Of a stretch of 64,000 bases of DNA, positions 11,301-24,649 are shown piece after piece. Within the stretch, counting starts at the first letter, position 1. The number at the start of each line of letters is the position of its first letter. The translations under genes and the position numbers were made by a program. The stretch is from Baylisascaris procyonis (taxonomy: Eukaryota; Nematoda; Chromadorea; Rhabditida; Ascarididae): positions 744,001 to 808,000 of the forward strand of contig JAZARR010000008.1 in NCBI GenBank assembly GCA_037389465.1, given 5' to 3'. The notes under the pieces are model-generated. The model was not told where the DNA came from. It was given only the letters and a program-made list of their open reading frames with translations, and did not search any database.

Positions 11301-14300
11301 GAAATGCGAACTAACTCGCTTTTTCAAATGATGCATTCCCATATATCCTTCCAAGTTCCCTTATCCAGAGGTATCAAGACTCAAAGCACCAATCAGGCTT
11401 AATTCATAGCTCAGTATGGTCCACTGTATTACTCTTGTACTAGTCTTCACCAAAGAGGATCTCAAATTTTTTCGTTCATTGCTAAATCAGCGGATATAAT
11501 CGAAAAATTGTATATAAAACATACCACGAACGAAATCGATATGAAATCCGGATTTCTGTACAGAGCTATCGGAAACGAATCGCACTAACACCACATTACT
11601 CTTTGATACCACCGATTCCGCATTCACCTCAATAATAGTTTGATTGAAATACGTCCAAATAAAATTTGAGAGCACAACGTGAACAGCAATAAGCAAAATT
11701 CATCGATAAGAGAAATATCGACGATTGAAGATTGCTTAATCGACTTTGCATTTTCAGCACAAAAATGATCTTTTTCCCCTTATATCTAAATTTGTCTCGT
11801 ACTCGAAATAATAACGCACTTAAATTGTATTTACGATAATAAATCCTAAAACTCACAAAGCAATAAATTTGGGAGCTAAGATTTAAGTGGCATTTCGATG
11901 GCCCATTTATAACCCCCACGATCACCACGAAAGCACTGAATTTCTCGATTACACTTTTTTCTTAGCATAGGCAACCTGAGACTAGAAGGTGCTATGAGTC
12001 CTAGCTTCATCCGCTGACTCGAGTAGACAAATTTCTCAAAAGTTCACTAGAAGGACTCCATGTCAGTACACCTGATCGCCCAATTACGACAATGGGAATT
12101 TGATAAATAGGTAGATTAAAAATTTACTAACAATGTTTTACAATACTATAAATGTGCTCCACAATACTCTATTGGATAGCTAAGTTGCATGATTATCCGA
12201 TTTCAGGAGAACGATAATCTCATAGATTATGCAATGACAGCTTTCGTACCCGTTCCCCTTTCGCTGGCAAGGAAATATGAATGCAACCACTCTAATGAGA
12301 GCCTTTTCCAATAAGTAAATCTCGTCAATTCGAGATAAACTGAGCGAAACTACGCTAAGAACTACAAAGATAAGAAGAGGAGCTCGAACCTAAGCCAGCA
12401 AATTTTTCTCCGGTTGCCATACCGGAAAATTTCAGAAGTGCCCGAAAAAAGTTGTCTAAAGTCGAGGATGGTAAAGTCTTTGTCAAGTAACCAACTTATA
12501 AGACCCATATATTTTAAACCATCAACCAAATATTCATAAAAATACAAAGAATAAATAAAAAAAAATCGAACACACTCCAAGAAAGCAACTCACCTGACCA
12601 CAAAGCTTTGAAATCAGCTTGTTCGGATCTGCTACCGCACCGTCGTATATTTCTACGCGATCATATACACAATCCTTATGCGCCTCCAGCTGAAAAGTCT
12701 TATTAAGCAACCAACGCAGAAGACGCTTCTCCCCATCTCTTATCCCTCAAGGATTCCTGACTTGATGTCCTAGAAATCGAGCAACTGCAAAATTTTTGAA
12801 TTTAAGGCCGCATCATCTCTGCCTGACATAATGCCTAACGGCATCATGGAATCCTGCTGACAGTACAGAGCTAGTACCAACGTCACCAATGGGCCTTGTA
12901 AATGAGCCACAGCGAAAATGGCTGAGGAGCAAGGCTCCATCTGGTTTCATTTGCAAGTATTGGGCATATCTCTACGCAATAAATCATTACCAAAGATTAA
13001 TTTTTACTTCAAAAGATAACAATTTGTAAGCGTTTTCCATATTTTTGTATCTATTGTGCAATGTGTACATTTTTCATAATTCGTCAAAAACACATTCGTA
13101 AGGATTATGTATGAATGGGCAAAATTTGAGATTCTTTTTCGCTTCAAATTTCAAATATCTCATTCATAAAAAGTGGTTGTGCTTCTGCGCACCTCTAATG
13201 ATAAATAATTCATTTAATATCTCACTATTAAATATTTACAAATAAATTTAATATTTACAAAAAATCAGTTAAAACAATGTATCTCGTCTGAATGTGAGAT
13301 AATATTTTCAATAACAATAACCAAATATGAATAATTTCGCTAACATCAATAATTTTCTTACTCGAAATGGCAACCGAGAGAAAGTTGGCTTTATATATTT
13401 CGTGTGAGGAAATGAAATCATTCCGATGATTTTTATAACAAAAAAATTCAGTTATATTATTATTTAAAGAAGGTATTAGATAGTACAACTATTGACTGTT
13501 AATTAAATTGGCCAAGTACTACAACGTTTCGTTGATCGTGTGGAATAGGCGCATTTGATATCACCGTTACTAATCCCTATAGCCCCCTCCCCACTCCCTC
13601 TCCAATACTTGAAGCAGGGTTCTATTTGTCGCTGTCATAAGTTAGATGGCAATGTCGAGTGTTTTCTTAAATAAGTCAGCTCACGCATTCGCAAAATTAA
13701 GAAAAAAAAATGAAATAACCAACATTGAAATATTGAAACGTAAGTGCCACTTGAAACTTTTTCGGCACTCTGATCACCCAATTACAATTCGCATCAGGTG
13801 CATAATTTTCGGGGAAACGTGGACTCTGAATTGTGCCCTCGTCTCCGACTATATGACCACCGCAAACCGCTGCAAATAGTATCCGCTTATTTCTTTGCAT
13901 TTCCCATATATAAAATTTTTTTAGTTGTGTCCGTCAGGCAAAGCGCATAAATGCAGCACCTCAAAGATCTTGCCAAGCTGTAGACTTTTTTGATAACTCC
14001 TCGCCTGTGTTTATAAGTATATGTGCGAACATCCATTCATTCAGTAGCTTCAACTCATGAAACGCTGAAGACAAGTGTTAGGAAATTTGGTGTACATAAT
14101 GTAAAGCATAGGGTGCTTTCCTTCATGACCTTTCAAGGTGTCTATCAGCATCAAGAAGGATTAAGAACAATCGAATAATTCAACAAGTCGATGTATACAT
14201 TGCATTGAATCAAACTTTGTTTCATATTGCTCGAATTGAAAAAACAAAAAAAACAAAACGACTCTTTCGTGAATTTGTACGTTCGATGGAATCTGCAAAA

Positions 14301-17300
14301 ATATGAAAGTTTGTTATACTATTTGTTGATGACTTGTGAAAATGACTGAATTAGTGAATGGAATGCGAAAGTATATAATGTGCCATATCCTCTGCAATGC
14401 CTCTTTATCCGAACAAAGACAACATACAAAAATAGATTTGAAAAAAACGGAAAATAAAAACAAGAAATAAGAAACCACTAATGATGACGACCATAAAATC
14501 TGCAATATGCATGCGTTATAAGCGGAATTACAATTGCAACATTATTTGCAGTCGTCGTGATAAATCAAGGATTATAGTCGTTGAGGCAAAAAACTTCGAA
14601 GACGAGATTTTCAGTTATAAGCATTCTAGTTCAAAAATAACAATAATATGCAAAACGACCGACTCAAAAATTCACCGAATAACAGCGTAAAAATAAGTTG
14701 TTAAAAAGGAATGGAAAATCAACGAATAAAAATAATATACCGATATAATTGGCGAACGGCGTCGACAGTGTAGAGGTGGTCCTCGTCTGTACGAATAGTC
14801 GATTACCCGTTGAAAAAATGGTTCTTGAACCAACATCTCCGCAAACTTTTGCTAAAATCGAACGTCTCTTACCTGAATATTTATTCAGAGGAATAGTTGC
14901 ATTAGTTCCTAATATTCTCCATTAAATCCTTCTGCAAAAATGGTTTAAATTCTAGTATATCCTTGTTTGCTAGTGAACAGAAATTTCAACAAAATAAAAA
15001 CGATCGAAGAACTGAATAGCTGATGACACAAATAAACCATAATGTGAAGCGAAAGCAGATTAATACGGTCGATTATAATGTGATGCAAAAGAATTAGTGC
15101 TAATAAGGTGTTGGAAGCATAACCTAAGGACTGCGACCTATCATTTACCAGTTATAAGCAGGCGGAAGGTCAGCATGAAAAAGAAAACAATGCTACATTC
15201 TTTCTGAAGCTCGCAGCATTAGTGATACTGCGATCGTTGAAGCGATCCAGATAATCAACAACAGTTTAGGCAAATCCACGGAAATACAATGCAACTACAT
15301 AGTAAATTTGAATTGAACAGAAGGAACGGCGTGACAAGCATATGCGATAATGCGCTAAATCGAATGGAAAATGCTAACCTAAAATTGGCGATCCAGTATA
15401 GTATCCATCTCTAACGATCACGAAATTATCTCTTTCAGATGCACATTCGCCCATTGGACGCGGTAATCCTAACGTCGAAACGTTTAGTACCAGAATCTCA
15501 CCCATCGCAGCTATGATACGCCATTGACATTCCACACCACCACCTAACCGCAGCTCGCCATACTCCTTCACAAGTGTTTCCCCACATACTGCAATACACC
15601 TCATTCGGGGATATTTTTCAATTATAGAGATTTCGTGATGGAGATTCAGTAAGGGAATTTTGTGATTTGAGACAAACTTGTAAAAATGATGAATGAAACT
15701 GCATGTATCCAATATCCAGTATCCAGTATAAAAACCCAGTATCTTTTTTGGCCACCAATTCCTTATTGAACACCCCGATAAAACAAATACCTTTCTCTGT
15801 CGACCACGGCCCCACTTGGGCTCAACAGCAGCGCACTAATGAAACGACGATCGAAAAAAAAAAACAACGAATAAGTCCCAACGAACGAACAAATAAACAC
15901 TGAATTAGAGTGGGCGATAACAATTCTTATATACCCCATTCATACATCAAAGCGACACTTACAAGAGCATTTCATAGTGCACACTGTTCTACGATCACAG
16001 TCAAACTGCTCTATGAACACAGTCGAGTTGTTCTACGATCAAAATCGTTACATATAACTAGCGTCCTTAATCATGAAGCAAAATAAATAACACTGACCTC
16101 CTGCGCTCGCATCAATTTCACAGAAGCAGCGATCATCTCCACCCCTCTCTTTTTGAGAATAAAACTAACATTTAGTCACCTTTATACTTTTGCACAGATC
16201 CTTAATCATGTGGGCTTATATGAGGTAATAAGGTAACCGGATCTTTCCCGACCTTGCACAGCGATAGCCAAAACGCTAGAAGAATTCATCATTGCGAGAT
16301 AAAAACAAGTTGAAAATTGAACAAAAGCGTTCCATTCACTTTAATTGCGTTGGAATCCCAAGGTGGACTTAAATGTTGCTACATCTTTTCAGGTGAAGTC
16401 AAACCCTTCGACTGTCTCCTTACTATCCGCCGAATAAATCAAAGGTGCATGTCACAGACACATGGCTACTATCATAAACAGCAATGAAGCGTTTCACTTA
16501 CGAGGACATTTGTAAAGCTTTCTTGTTTGTGAAATATCACCAGCTGACAATTGCACGCGTTGTCCGATCTCAGGTCGACGCCCATTGACGATCACTTTCG
16601 GTAGAATGGTATCGAGATACATTGCACGTGAGAACGTATCACGTGCATAATGCATAATTGACGCATAATCGTATGGTTCACCCAATGAATCCACCTCATC
16701 GGCTTTCAACTTATCGAAATTGTAGTCTTGTGCTGCAAATCAACAATCATGACTAAATTGGGTTTAAGTCATAATACGGCAATCTATATGCTCCATTGTT
16801 TATGCGACGACTATATATTTTAGCAATCAAAAAATGCCAACATATATTATGTAAATTTTATTTTGTTGATTTCCTCAAACAGCAACTAAATGAAGTTCTC
16901 TATGTACTTTGAAGAGAAACAAAAAATATTGTTAATTTATTTTTTTTAAACTTTCAATACATACATAGTTCGCATGGATGAAACTTGCACTGAAACACTC
17001 GAAAAAACGCCTTTATTTTTCCCTCTCAGGTTTTCGAACGGGTAACGCTTAGGGAGCAGAAATCTTCCACTAGTAATCCTCTTGTTGATCGGGCGGCCAA
17101 AAAACCGATGCGCAAAAAGACAGCCATGCAAAATTCGCCCAAAGATGTAGTGGAAGACGTTATCGTGATGCATGGTAATTGGCTATTCTGAAAGCAACAG
17201 CACTATATTTTGAGTGCTACAGCATTTCTGAAATTGGCTTTGCTTGAGATGACAGAAGGCTATGAACCATTGTGCATCCTTTAGTCTTTACAGCAAAAAA

Positions 17301-20300
17301 CTTTCAATGAGGAGAGTTAACGAATGAAGAGCACAGGATGGCTAATTTCTAGAAGTAAACGAAATGGGAAGCACTCACATTGTTGGATGCTTTTATAGAA
17401 TATATCGACGTGATCATCTCGGTCGAGACGAGTGTGCTCATGCCAGAATCCAATGACATGGCCTAGTTCGTGCACCACGATCCCGAACTTATCGCAATTC
17501 TTCCCTATCGATATCGCCTGAGGGCCATCTCCTCGACGGCCCACATATGAGCAGCACCTGCAGTTTGGACGTATATCGCGGATACTGTTTGATTTCTGTG
17601 AGTGGGGAACTTCTTCGAATGTATATGTATAATTTCGAAGCAAAAAACGGCTTAACCCGATAGACATTGCCAAACAATATCAACCAAGAGTAATTGTTCA
17701 ATCTCAATGTGAAGAAAAAATTAGAGTTGTCGAAATCATTTGCCGATTTCTAGTGAAGCAAATCCTCACTTACGTTCAATATGGAGAAATCACCGATCAA
17801 ATACTTATTTATTCATTATGGTCGACACATCGAAATGTAGTATTTTATAGGAAACAACCAAAATTCGAAACAAAAAAAAAATTCAGATCGAGTGCCATAA
17901 AGAAACTCTGAAAATTTCCTATTTGAAAACAATTTAGACGGGTAGATGGCGGAAGCAGCTTGAACTCATGAATTTCCTCTCGGACATATCAAATGAGCAC
18001 ATTTATTGTCATCCTATCACTCTCGAGTTGATTCAGTTAGTTTCATTTCGAGGATATTGTCCATCACACACTAACTGAAGAATGAACTTCGATGCATAGC
18101 TCGAGCTAGTTTTCAATTACACTAAGCACTAAATTCAGTAGCCTGATCGATGAGTTCCCATTTGGTGATCTCATTTCAAGGCATCAATGCTACATAAAAT
18201 TTTGCAATAGTCCATCAAGTCGTTAGTGAACACCCAACAAAAACATAAGCATTGCTGTAGTAAAACGATAAACAGACTGCAAAGAAAGACACCCCCCAAA
18301 ATTCGATTCATTGAACCGATCTGACTGATCTACTGATCGACCGGCAATTGACCAATTCAGTAAATCGTTGAGGAACGACGGTCAAATACTTGGATGAATG
18401 GGACGGGAAAAGAGGAAGGCAATTCATATGCGAGAGTATTACGAGTCTTACACGAATAAAGAGAAGAACAATGCGGCGCAAGTGTACTGCATTTCAGAGC
18501 ATTATGTCAACTCAAATTCGAAAGTGAAAGTCCAACGTATGCCTCCCAGCAAAGTAAAAGTTGCTAAGTATTTACTGCGAAGTTTTTATAGCACATTTCG
18601 GCACGTGTCGTATCTACATCCTCCACCTCTGCTGTCGGTCTGCCCAAAAACAATTCAAATTCACATCACTCCTCCTCTGTTTTATTCCCAACCTAAATTC
18701 TACTCCATCTATTCATTAAAAAAAACATTCATCACTACGTCAAAAAAAAAAAATAATTCAGAATACGGCTCCTCCACAGTTAAGCGAAAGACAAAAAGCG
18801 ATGAATAAATGATTTCACCGCTCTGCAATAGACGTAGGTAAAAGAGTTACGTTCATAAGGAAGTAGGTGTTCAAGGCCTATGAAGGACGTTATATAAGGA
18901 ATCGAGCACATTTGATGGCGGTATTCCTTCAAAAAACCTGTATTTAAAACTTGGGAAAGATGTGGGAAGGATGTCTTTAAATTATCGCAAGTGCCGCCGA
19001 ATATATTAACCAAAGCAACTGCTACAGCCTAATGCATTAAGAGTTCTAATAAAGGTGAAAAAGGTAGCACTGACCCACACTTATCGATTGTGAAGACGAT
19101 ATAATTTTGATGATGCGGTTGTCGAGGCACAAACGAGATGCACGTGTGATTCTCCCAATGTCGCATTGCCCTCTGGAAAAGACATTTATGTTCACCTACG
19201 CAATGGAACAGAAAGCCCAACAAGCTGAGTTACCTGAAAAATTCACTGAAATCTCGTATGGAATTACACCATCGGGCCATATGCGCTCCTTGCGTGCTGT
19301 TGCTGCTCGTATTCGACGCCTAAAACATATAATAAACGCAAAATCATTGATAATGATGTGCGAATTGTGATACTAAATATAACTGGAAGGGAAACAGACC
19401 TTAAAAGGAGCGGAAAAAAAGGATGTAACATCTTTCAGAGTTATAAAATTATGCAAATTAAATAATGCAGTTATAATATTCAAGCATAAAGATTTTAAAA
19501 CAAATATCCTCAATAAAGCATCTAAGCATTCATTCAGCAAGTCCTCAATATAACATTTTCAGCTTCGATAATGTTGCAATACTAAACGATGTAGGCGAGA
19601 GCAAAACGATGATCTCGAAGAATACATATAGAAGAACAATCAATTATAGCCTCGAACCTTAGATAGCTCGATAAACGAACAAAAAGTTTTCAGGTAGTTC
19701 GAGAGACGAAGAAGAGGGTCTTCCTTGTTTGCGAAAGAGTACTAACTGAGGCACTAGTAACAGTTCTTTACATAATCAGAACTGAATCTTCCCTTTCTAC
19801 ATTTTTGACTTTCTATGGGTATTTTAATGAAAGTTAGCTCATTTAGTTGAGTTTACATTGAATACCTTAAAATGAATTAATTTTTGTTGTAAGCGTGATC
19901 AAAAATTTTGCCGAGTTCTGGATCGGCAAAGACCGCCTTGTGATAGGATGAAGGGAGGAGGAGGAAGGAATATAGCAAGCACCTAGAAATATGGATGAAA
20001 ACATAAATCAAATTCGTCTATGATGAAAGCAAAAAAAAAAGTAGAGAAAGGAACAGCAAAGATGCATTAACGTCATATCGCAACGATGCCTCATATAAAA
20101 AAAAATCTTTGCTAATCTGCGCAAAGAAACAAAAAAAAATAAAAATAAAAAAAAATAAAATCAATCGTCAAATATTTTCAAAGATTGTGCCAACCAATCA
20201 GTAAGCATCTATAGATGAATGACATCTCTGTGAACTGCAAACACCACAACTCTTAGAGATTTCAATCGGTGAATTTAAATCGCATTTGCGATACAATTTT

Positions 20301-20810
20301 TTTTTCGTTCGGAGATTTGGCATAACTCCAAGCTAGAGCATCGTGATCATCACATTCTCAACGATTTGCGAATATCACACCACAGGATTTCAATGATCGC
20401 TCAATTTTTCCGCCTCCAATTTCATCGAAATTGCTTAAAATCAGCGGTTTTTTGTTCTCAGCAATCAAATCCACAACATTGGAGGATATGGTTCAATAAA
20501 AAATATTTGAGATATTTGATGCATCCCATCAGTTCGGTGCTAGAAGATCAAAGAATTTTGTGAAAAGGTGCTGATCGGTCAAGTTGAAATTAACTACGGT
20601 TAATGACAAATGATTGCCCTATATTGTGCAGTTTTTTCATCGCCATCCGATGGATTAATCGAATATTACAAATTTGGCTATTTAAAAAGCAAAGCTAATA
20701 CCTCACGCCAACCTCTAAACTCATACCATATAAAACACCGTACCATTCCTTCAATCAAGATCAAGCAAGCGAGAATTCACGTCAAGACGGAGGAGGACGG
20801 AAAAGGAGAT

Positions 20811-20847
<37 letters not shown>

Positions 20848-22824
20848 GAGAGACAGAGGGGGAGAGAGAAAAAATTAGCGAACGAAATGGTCGAAGAACA
20901 GAGATGTGATAAACGACCACAATGCGCACCGATAAACAGAGGTGTGATAAATGATCACAATACGCACTGATAAAGCAATGTACTGGTGATATCCTCGATT
21001 GGCGTTCAGGCGAAATGAATGTGTATTGCAATTGTTGGATTGCTGGAATTTTGTTTGCGAATGAAATGATAAATCCCTCTTTGAGCAATCCACTCATTGA
21101 TAGACTCATATCGTAAATTATTCAATACTAAATAAAAAGTTTGTTTCGTTGCTCAACACTTCAATATGCTTGAATATCTATAATCTATGCACATACGCTC
21201 CATCCCGTTCTCCTATGAACTCCTTATTCCCAACGCTGATCTAGAGGTATATTATTGGCCAGAATTTCTCTTCATCTTTAATTTTCGCTGATAGGGCTAT
21301 TATCATAAAAACAAAAGTACCCCCAATGGAACACACTGAGGTCCATATTTACCTTCACGGACGCCTTTCAACGATTAAAGCACTTGTTAATGGTAATGAC
21401 ATATGACTGCATTGGCATAAAATAAAATAAATAGCAAAGCAAAATGCGGATAATGCTGAAGGATATATGAGAGGGCAAGATTAGTAAGCACTCATTGAGA
21501 CAGTTGAACCAATCATTTACCAGATTTGTGGGCTAAAAATATTAGCAATTCGCCAAATCATTTCTCGCTGTAATATGTTCATTGTTCAACTCAATGATTA
21601 CCTCTATCGTCAAACTACATTCTAAAATGTTATAGTACAGTCTAGTACAGTATAAGAGAGAGTATTTTCTGAAGAACGGGTATAGAAACGGTATATTTTG
21701 AGGTGAATGGGTATAGAATGGTATATTTTGAGAAACAATAATTTAGGTATTCATAAAAAATATAATATAAAGCAAGACAATACAAAACTTTATGGATAGT
21801 TTAGATGAATTTGAAATATAGCTGATTTTAGAGATCGTATAAAATATTCATGCGATAGAGACCCCCTCATTTAGTTTCATTAACGGATACTATGGAAAAC
21901 AATTAACGAAACTGTTAAATGAATGCAAAAAATTTGTTGCAGTAATGAATGAGGATAGTGATGAAGGATATGAATGATGGCCGTAATTAACATATCACAT
22001 TTGCATATTATTGAATGACGTCACTAAAGTTGAACTTAGCACAGACGGTAATCAAGCAATAACCTCACTAGAGTAGACTTTGGCATAGATGGTACTCGAG
22101 CAGAAATTGTTTTAAAAACAAGGTGATAGCATTAAATGCTGAAGTGGTTAAGTGGTTAACCACACGTCACATATGGTTAGTGGCTGTCAGGTTTAATAAA
22201 AGATATCTATGATTCTGTGCTATGCTTTCATCTTTTATTGCTCAATTCCGTTGCTACATTTCAACGTACAAATAATTACTATTTTGCCTTATCATTTCCG
22301 TTTTTATCCGTAACAAATCACTAGTAATCTAAAAGAAAGCTCCATTTTTCTTCAATCATTTGACGGCTACTTTAAAAAGACGAAAGCATGCTATTATATA
22401 AGTAATAACATATGTTAATCGCAAAGAAAATGAAAGAAGAAAAACACACTGTAATATGCATAAGAGTTCAATGATGAGTTGAAAGGAAAGTAAAGTTGAA
22501 TTTGCAGGAATGCGCAAGAAAAAAAGGCCACTAATAATAGCAATAAGCTCAATGACCAATAAAATTGCATTATTTGGTATATGTGATAATAAGTTTATAG
22601 TTGGAAAGAAGAATGAAAACGTGAAGCAAATGATAAGCATACCTGAAGGGATTCCGATCGAAGACCATATCACCAATTCGGTATCGAGCCTTCGAGAGAG
22701 CCAATCCAGAGTCATACGCTTCTACACTGTACGCGAAACGTTCGCTTTGTAGTTGTTCAATGGTGAAATTACCCCATACGGGTAGCACAGCTATCAATAC
22801 CACAATACAACATATGATCTTCAT
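6021..22824 (-). CDS. nas-39: BMP1/tolloid-type astacin metalloprotease (nas-39-like), 18 exons, 940 aa
   Basis: Secreted zinc endopeptidase of the tolloid family, which cleaves matrix precursors and BMP antagonists. Exons: 22643-22824, 19234-19319, 19075-19195, 17379-17557, 16502-16732, 15379-15588, 14741-14851, 13724-13869, 12594-12689, 11525-11627, 10871-10993, 9635-9933, 9310-9406, 8585-8778, 8153-8366, 7467-7557, 6903-7065, 6021-6197. All junctions join in phase, giving 2,823 nt. Domains (residues): signal 1-18, prodomain to 65 with furin-like RRIR, astacin 66-266, CUB1 268-373, CUB2 376-488, EGF1 489-530, CUB3 532-641, EGF2 642-682, CUB4 686-797, CUB5 799-915, Pro-rich tail to 940. This is the BMP1/tolloid order. 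Start chosen at ATG 22824, which opens a signal peptide. Oddities: a 38-bp intron 2, a GC-AG intron 16, and three acceptors with a purine before AG. One-to-one orthology to C. elegans NAS-39 is inferred from domain order and length. Confidence 0.93.
8585..10993 (-). CDS. nas-39: Tolloid-like gene exons 11-14: EGF1, CUB3, EGF2 and start of CUB4
   Basis: EGF1 begins [14 protein letters not shown] and EGF2 begins [14 protein letters not shown]. Both carry the D-x-D-E-C start of calcium-binding EGF modules. CUB3 ([16 protein letters not shown] to [14 protein letters not shown]) sits between them, as in tolloid proteases. CUB4 begins [17 protein letters not shown]. Exon 14 follows TTTAAAG, a non-pyrimidine acceptor, but no better AG exists in the correct phase. 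Confidence 0.9.
11525..15588 (-). CDS. nas-39: Tolloid-like gene exons 6-10: CUB1 and CUB2
   Basis: CUB1 starts at [14 protein letters not shown] and ends FANYIG. CUB2 starts [17 protein letters not shown] and ends SGFHIDFVR. Each has the CUB pattern of a first Cys, an N-Y-x-x-x-x-x-C-x-W motif and the later V-x-D/Y-G strand. In BMP1 these two domains direct secretion and procollagen processing. The exon 8 donor is AAT|GTTGGT, chosen because only this phase restores FNLEAHKDC. Exon 10 follows an unusual TATTGAG acceptor. Confidence 0.88.
15983..16047. repeat. Three-copy 22-bp tandem repeat in an intron
   Basis: Copies begin near 15983, 16005 and 16027, with cores CTGTTCTACGATCACAGTC, CTGCTCTATGAACACAGTC and TTGTTCTACGATCAAAATC. 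It lies in the intron between exons 5 and 6 of the tolloid gene. Confidence 0.65.
16502..19319 (-). CDS. nas-39: Tolloid-like gene exons 2-5: astacin catalytic domain
   Basis: These exons spell the complete M12A domain. The zinc signature [15 protein letters not shown] is at residues 159-173: His159, His163 and His169 bind zinc and Glu160 is the general base. The Met-turn SIMHY is at 214-218, and Tyr218 is the usual fifth zinc ligand. The vicinal CGCCSYVG loop (residues 129-136), typical of BMP1/tolloid enzymes, is formed across the exon 3/4 junction. All catalytic residues are present, so the enzyme should be active. Intron 2 inside this block is only 38 bp. Confidence 0.93.
20816..20875. 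repeat. (GA)n microsatellite with GA-rich extension
   Basis: Pure GA repeat from 20816 to 20844, then an impure GA/GGGGA stretch to about 20875. It lies within intron 1 of the tolloid-like gene. Confidence 0.9.
20898..20973. repeat. Two-copy 38-bp tandem duplication
   Basis: ACAGAGATGTGATAAACGAC at 20898 is repeated as ACAGAGGTGTGATAAATGAT at 20936, and similarity continues through CACAATxCGCACxGATAAA. Intronic. Confidence 0.75.
22643..22824 (-). CDS. nas-39: Tolloid-like gene exon 1: signal peptide and prodomain
   Basis: Encodes [18 protein letters not shown], a typical signal peptide, followed by an acidic and polar prodomain ending NPF plus two bases of an Arg codon. The donor is CAG|GTATGC in phase 2. 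Joining to exon 2 yields a run of arginines and the furin-type site RRIR, then [13 protein letters not shown], which matches the mature N-terminus of BMP1. A CTC/TTG codon upstream keeps the frame open but is not a plausible start. The intron that follows is 3.3 kb, the largest in the gene. A small symmetrical exon hidden in it cannot be excluded. Confidence 0.85.
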
Positions 22825-23579
22825 TTCATAGAGCGTCCACAACTATTGCCGATCAAATTGGCGCGCCACCGAATACACGGCGATGGGAAGCTGCATAAAT
22901 GATCTACCCTTAACTGTCACTCCCACACGCCTTTGTAGGCTTTGAACGGATAACGCACCAATATCTGCCTACTTTCCACACGTTTTTACGGGGGGAGAGT
23001 GTCGATCCCAACGAAACAGAGATCACACAATGCACAGATTGGTTCAAATGGCAACTGACAGCTTGCAGAAGTCAGTTCAGCCTCGCAAATCGACAGAAAG
23101 TACGGCGTTGCTGGTATATCGAAGAGGATCACACGGTGCTCTCAGTGCATAGCGGTACGCTGCTTATCGGGCCACTGCAGTAGGAGTCAGCAGCTGCACC
23201 GCAGCGATGTGCACAAAAACGTCGCCCGAGAGAGAGAAGAGCACAACGAAAGCCGGCACTATTGGCACAAGGCGGCTAGCAGTCAAGGGCACTCGTGCCT
23301 CGTCGACCGCCATCCGTTCACATCCCACCCCTATTGCTTTGTGCATTGCCCTCATAGATCTCATGGCATCCGAATGCACTTCGTTGAAAGTGACCGTAGC
23401 TGCAGATTCTCGTCGTTCTATGAAACGGCATCTGTTTAAACGTCAGTCGACATCTGCAGCTCACGGATTTCTTTCTAGAAATGGGAAAAAAGATGAACGC
23501 GCAATAAATGTGGTAGTAATATATCATAGCTGAAAAATTCATTGTTTTTTCACCGTTCATGAAAACCTTCAAGATACAA

Positions 23580-24553
23580 ACGCAATGGCAAAGGCCAAAT
23601 TATTTGCTGTCCCTTTGTGTAATTGGCACAGCATCGATCACCTTGCAACTTCAAAGTGCACGTATCCACTAGGATCTCGATACTCGAAACGTTTCACTCC
23701 CAAAGGAATCTCGAAATTTCGGGATTTTGGTGTCACTATTTCGAAGACCTCAATAGTTGCGCAACTTCTACAGGTTTCCTAAGTAAATGTTTGCGAAAAA
23801 AATGAAAGCGACCTTCTTCAATGAGACGTAAGTTTCGCACCTTCCGCCATCGCCTTCAAAATTTTCTGTTGTTCCAAAATTCTACGGTTCTTTTGGCGGT
23901 CGCACATCGATACTCGACTGTTTGTAAGCATCCACTTTTAATGCGAATGAAATCTCTTTCATTGCACCACACAAGTGCTGGTGTTCACTACTACAACTCA
24001 CTTAACAACAAACATCATTCACCACCTTCAAATAATGTTCTTTCCTGAGATCCTGGCGCACTGTTATGGTCGTAATAGTCACTCGTCCATCCCACGTATC
24101 ACAATTCCATGCCAGTTCAACCTTCTAAGGACAACTTCCTGCCGGTCTTTTAGCAATTCAGATACAGCCTACTGCATCGACGGACTCCATTCCCAATCTC
24201 AAAAACGTCTTTAGATTTTAACACGGACATATTGGCATCTATATCCACAAAGATATTTTCCAGTGCACGGTTTTTTCAACGCTTATTCCAAAAATAGGGA
24301 GATATTTGCCAAAAAGAACCTCTAAATATTTAGATGCGATTCGAATCACCACACCCCTCTGCCCACCGTTTGGTACTAAATTCAAGTAGCGTCAACATCT
24401 CATGCCATGGAATCCTTCGATTTCATCAAAAATCTCCGGCAGGGCCAGTAATTCCAAAAGTAATGGAGGTAGAACAAAATTCAAGGGACCAGCGAAATCC
24501 GAGCTAAGCGTGACAATCGCAATGATTACTGACGTGAAAAGCATGAAAATCAT
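23580..24553 (-). pseudogene. Unrecognised coding-like stretch broken by frame changes
   Basis: Reading the minus strand from ATG 24553 gives a hydrophobic start (MIFMLFTSVIIAIVTLSS, signal-peptide-like) and about 50 codons. Protein-like segments then continue but in changing frames: one ending DVFEIGNGVRRC, one containing WDGRVTITTITVRQDLRKEH, one with RRILEQQKILKAMAEGAKL, and a 46-codon segment from ETCRSCATIEVFEIV to YVHFEVAR, followed in another frame by RCCANYTKGQQIIWPL. Base composition is GC-richer than the flanks. I found no set of GT-AG introns that joins the pieces. It may be a decayed gene, a small gene whose introns I missed, or a real gene damaged by sequencing indels. The family is unknown, and chance ORFs in AT-rich DNA remain possible. 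Confidence 0.3.
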
Positions 24554-24649
24554 CGTCCTTTTGGCGAAAAAGCCAATCGTTATTAACGACAAAAGATAGC
24601 AACACGGAAGCACATAGCGTTTATTCAGAAGATTTGTAAGCTATGCAAT

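Noticed and set aside
18398..18808. 136-codon plus-strand ORF
   Set aside because: It lies in a tolloid intron on the opposite strand, has low-complexity Lys/Ser composition and no domain, and is within chance length for this AT content.
20777..21109. 110-codon minus-strand ORF with Ser-Leu repeats
   Set aside because: Arises from the (GA)n microsatellite in intron 1 of the tolloid gene.
22356..22715. 119-codon hydrophobic minus-strand ORF
   Set aside because: It overlaps tolloid exon 1 in another frame. The signal-peptide frame is the real one, and the hydrophobicity reflects T-rich DNA.
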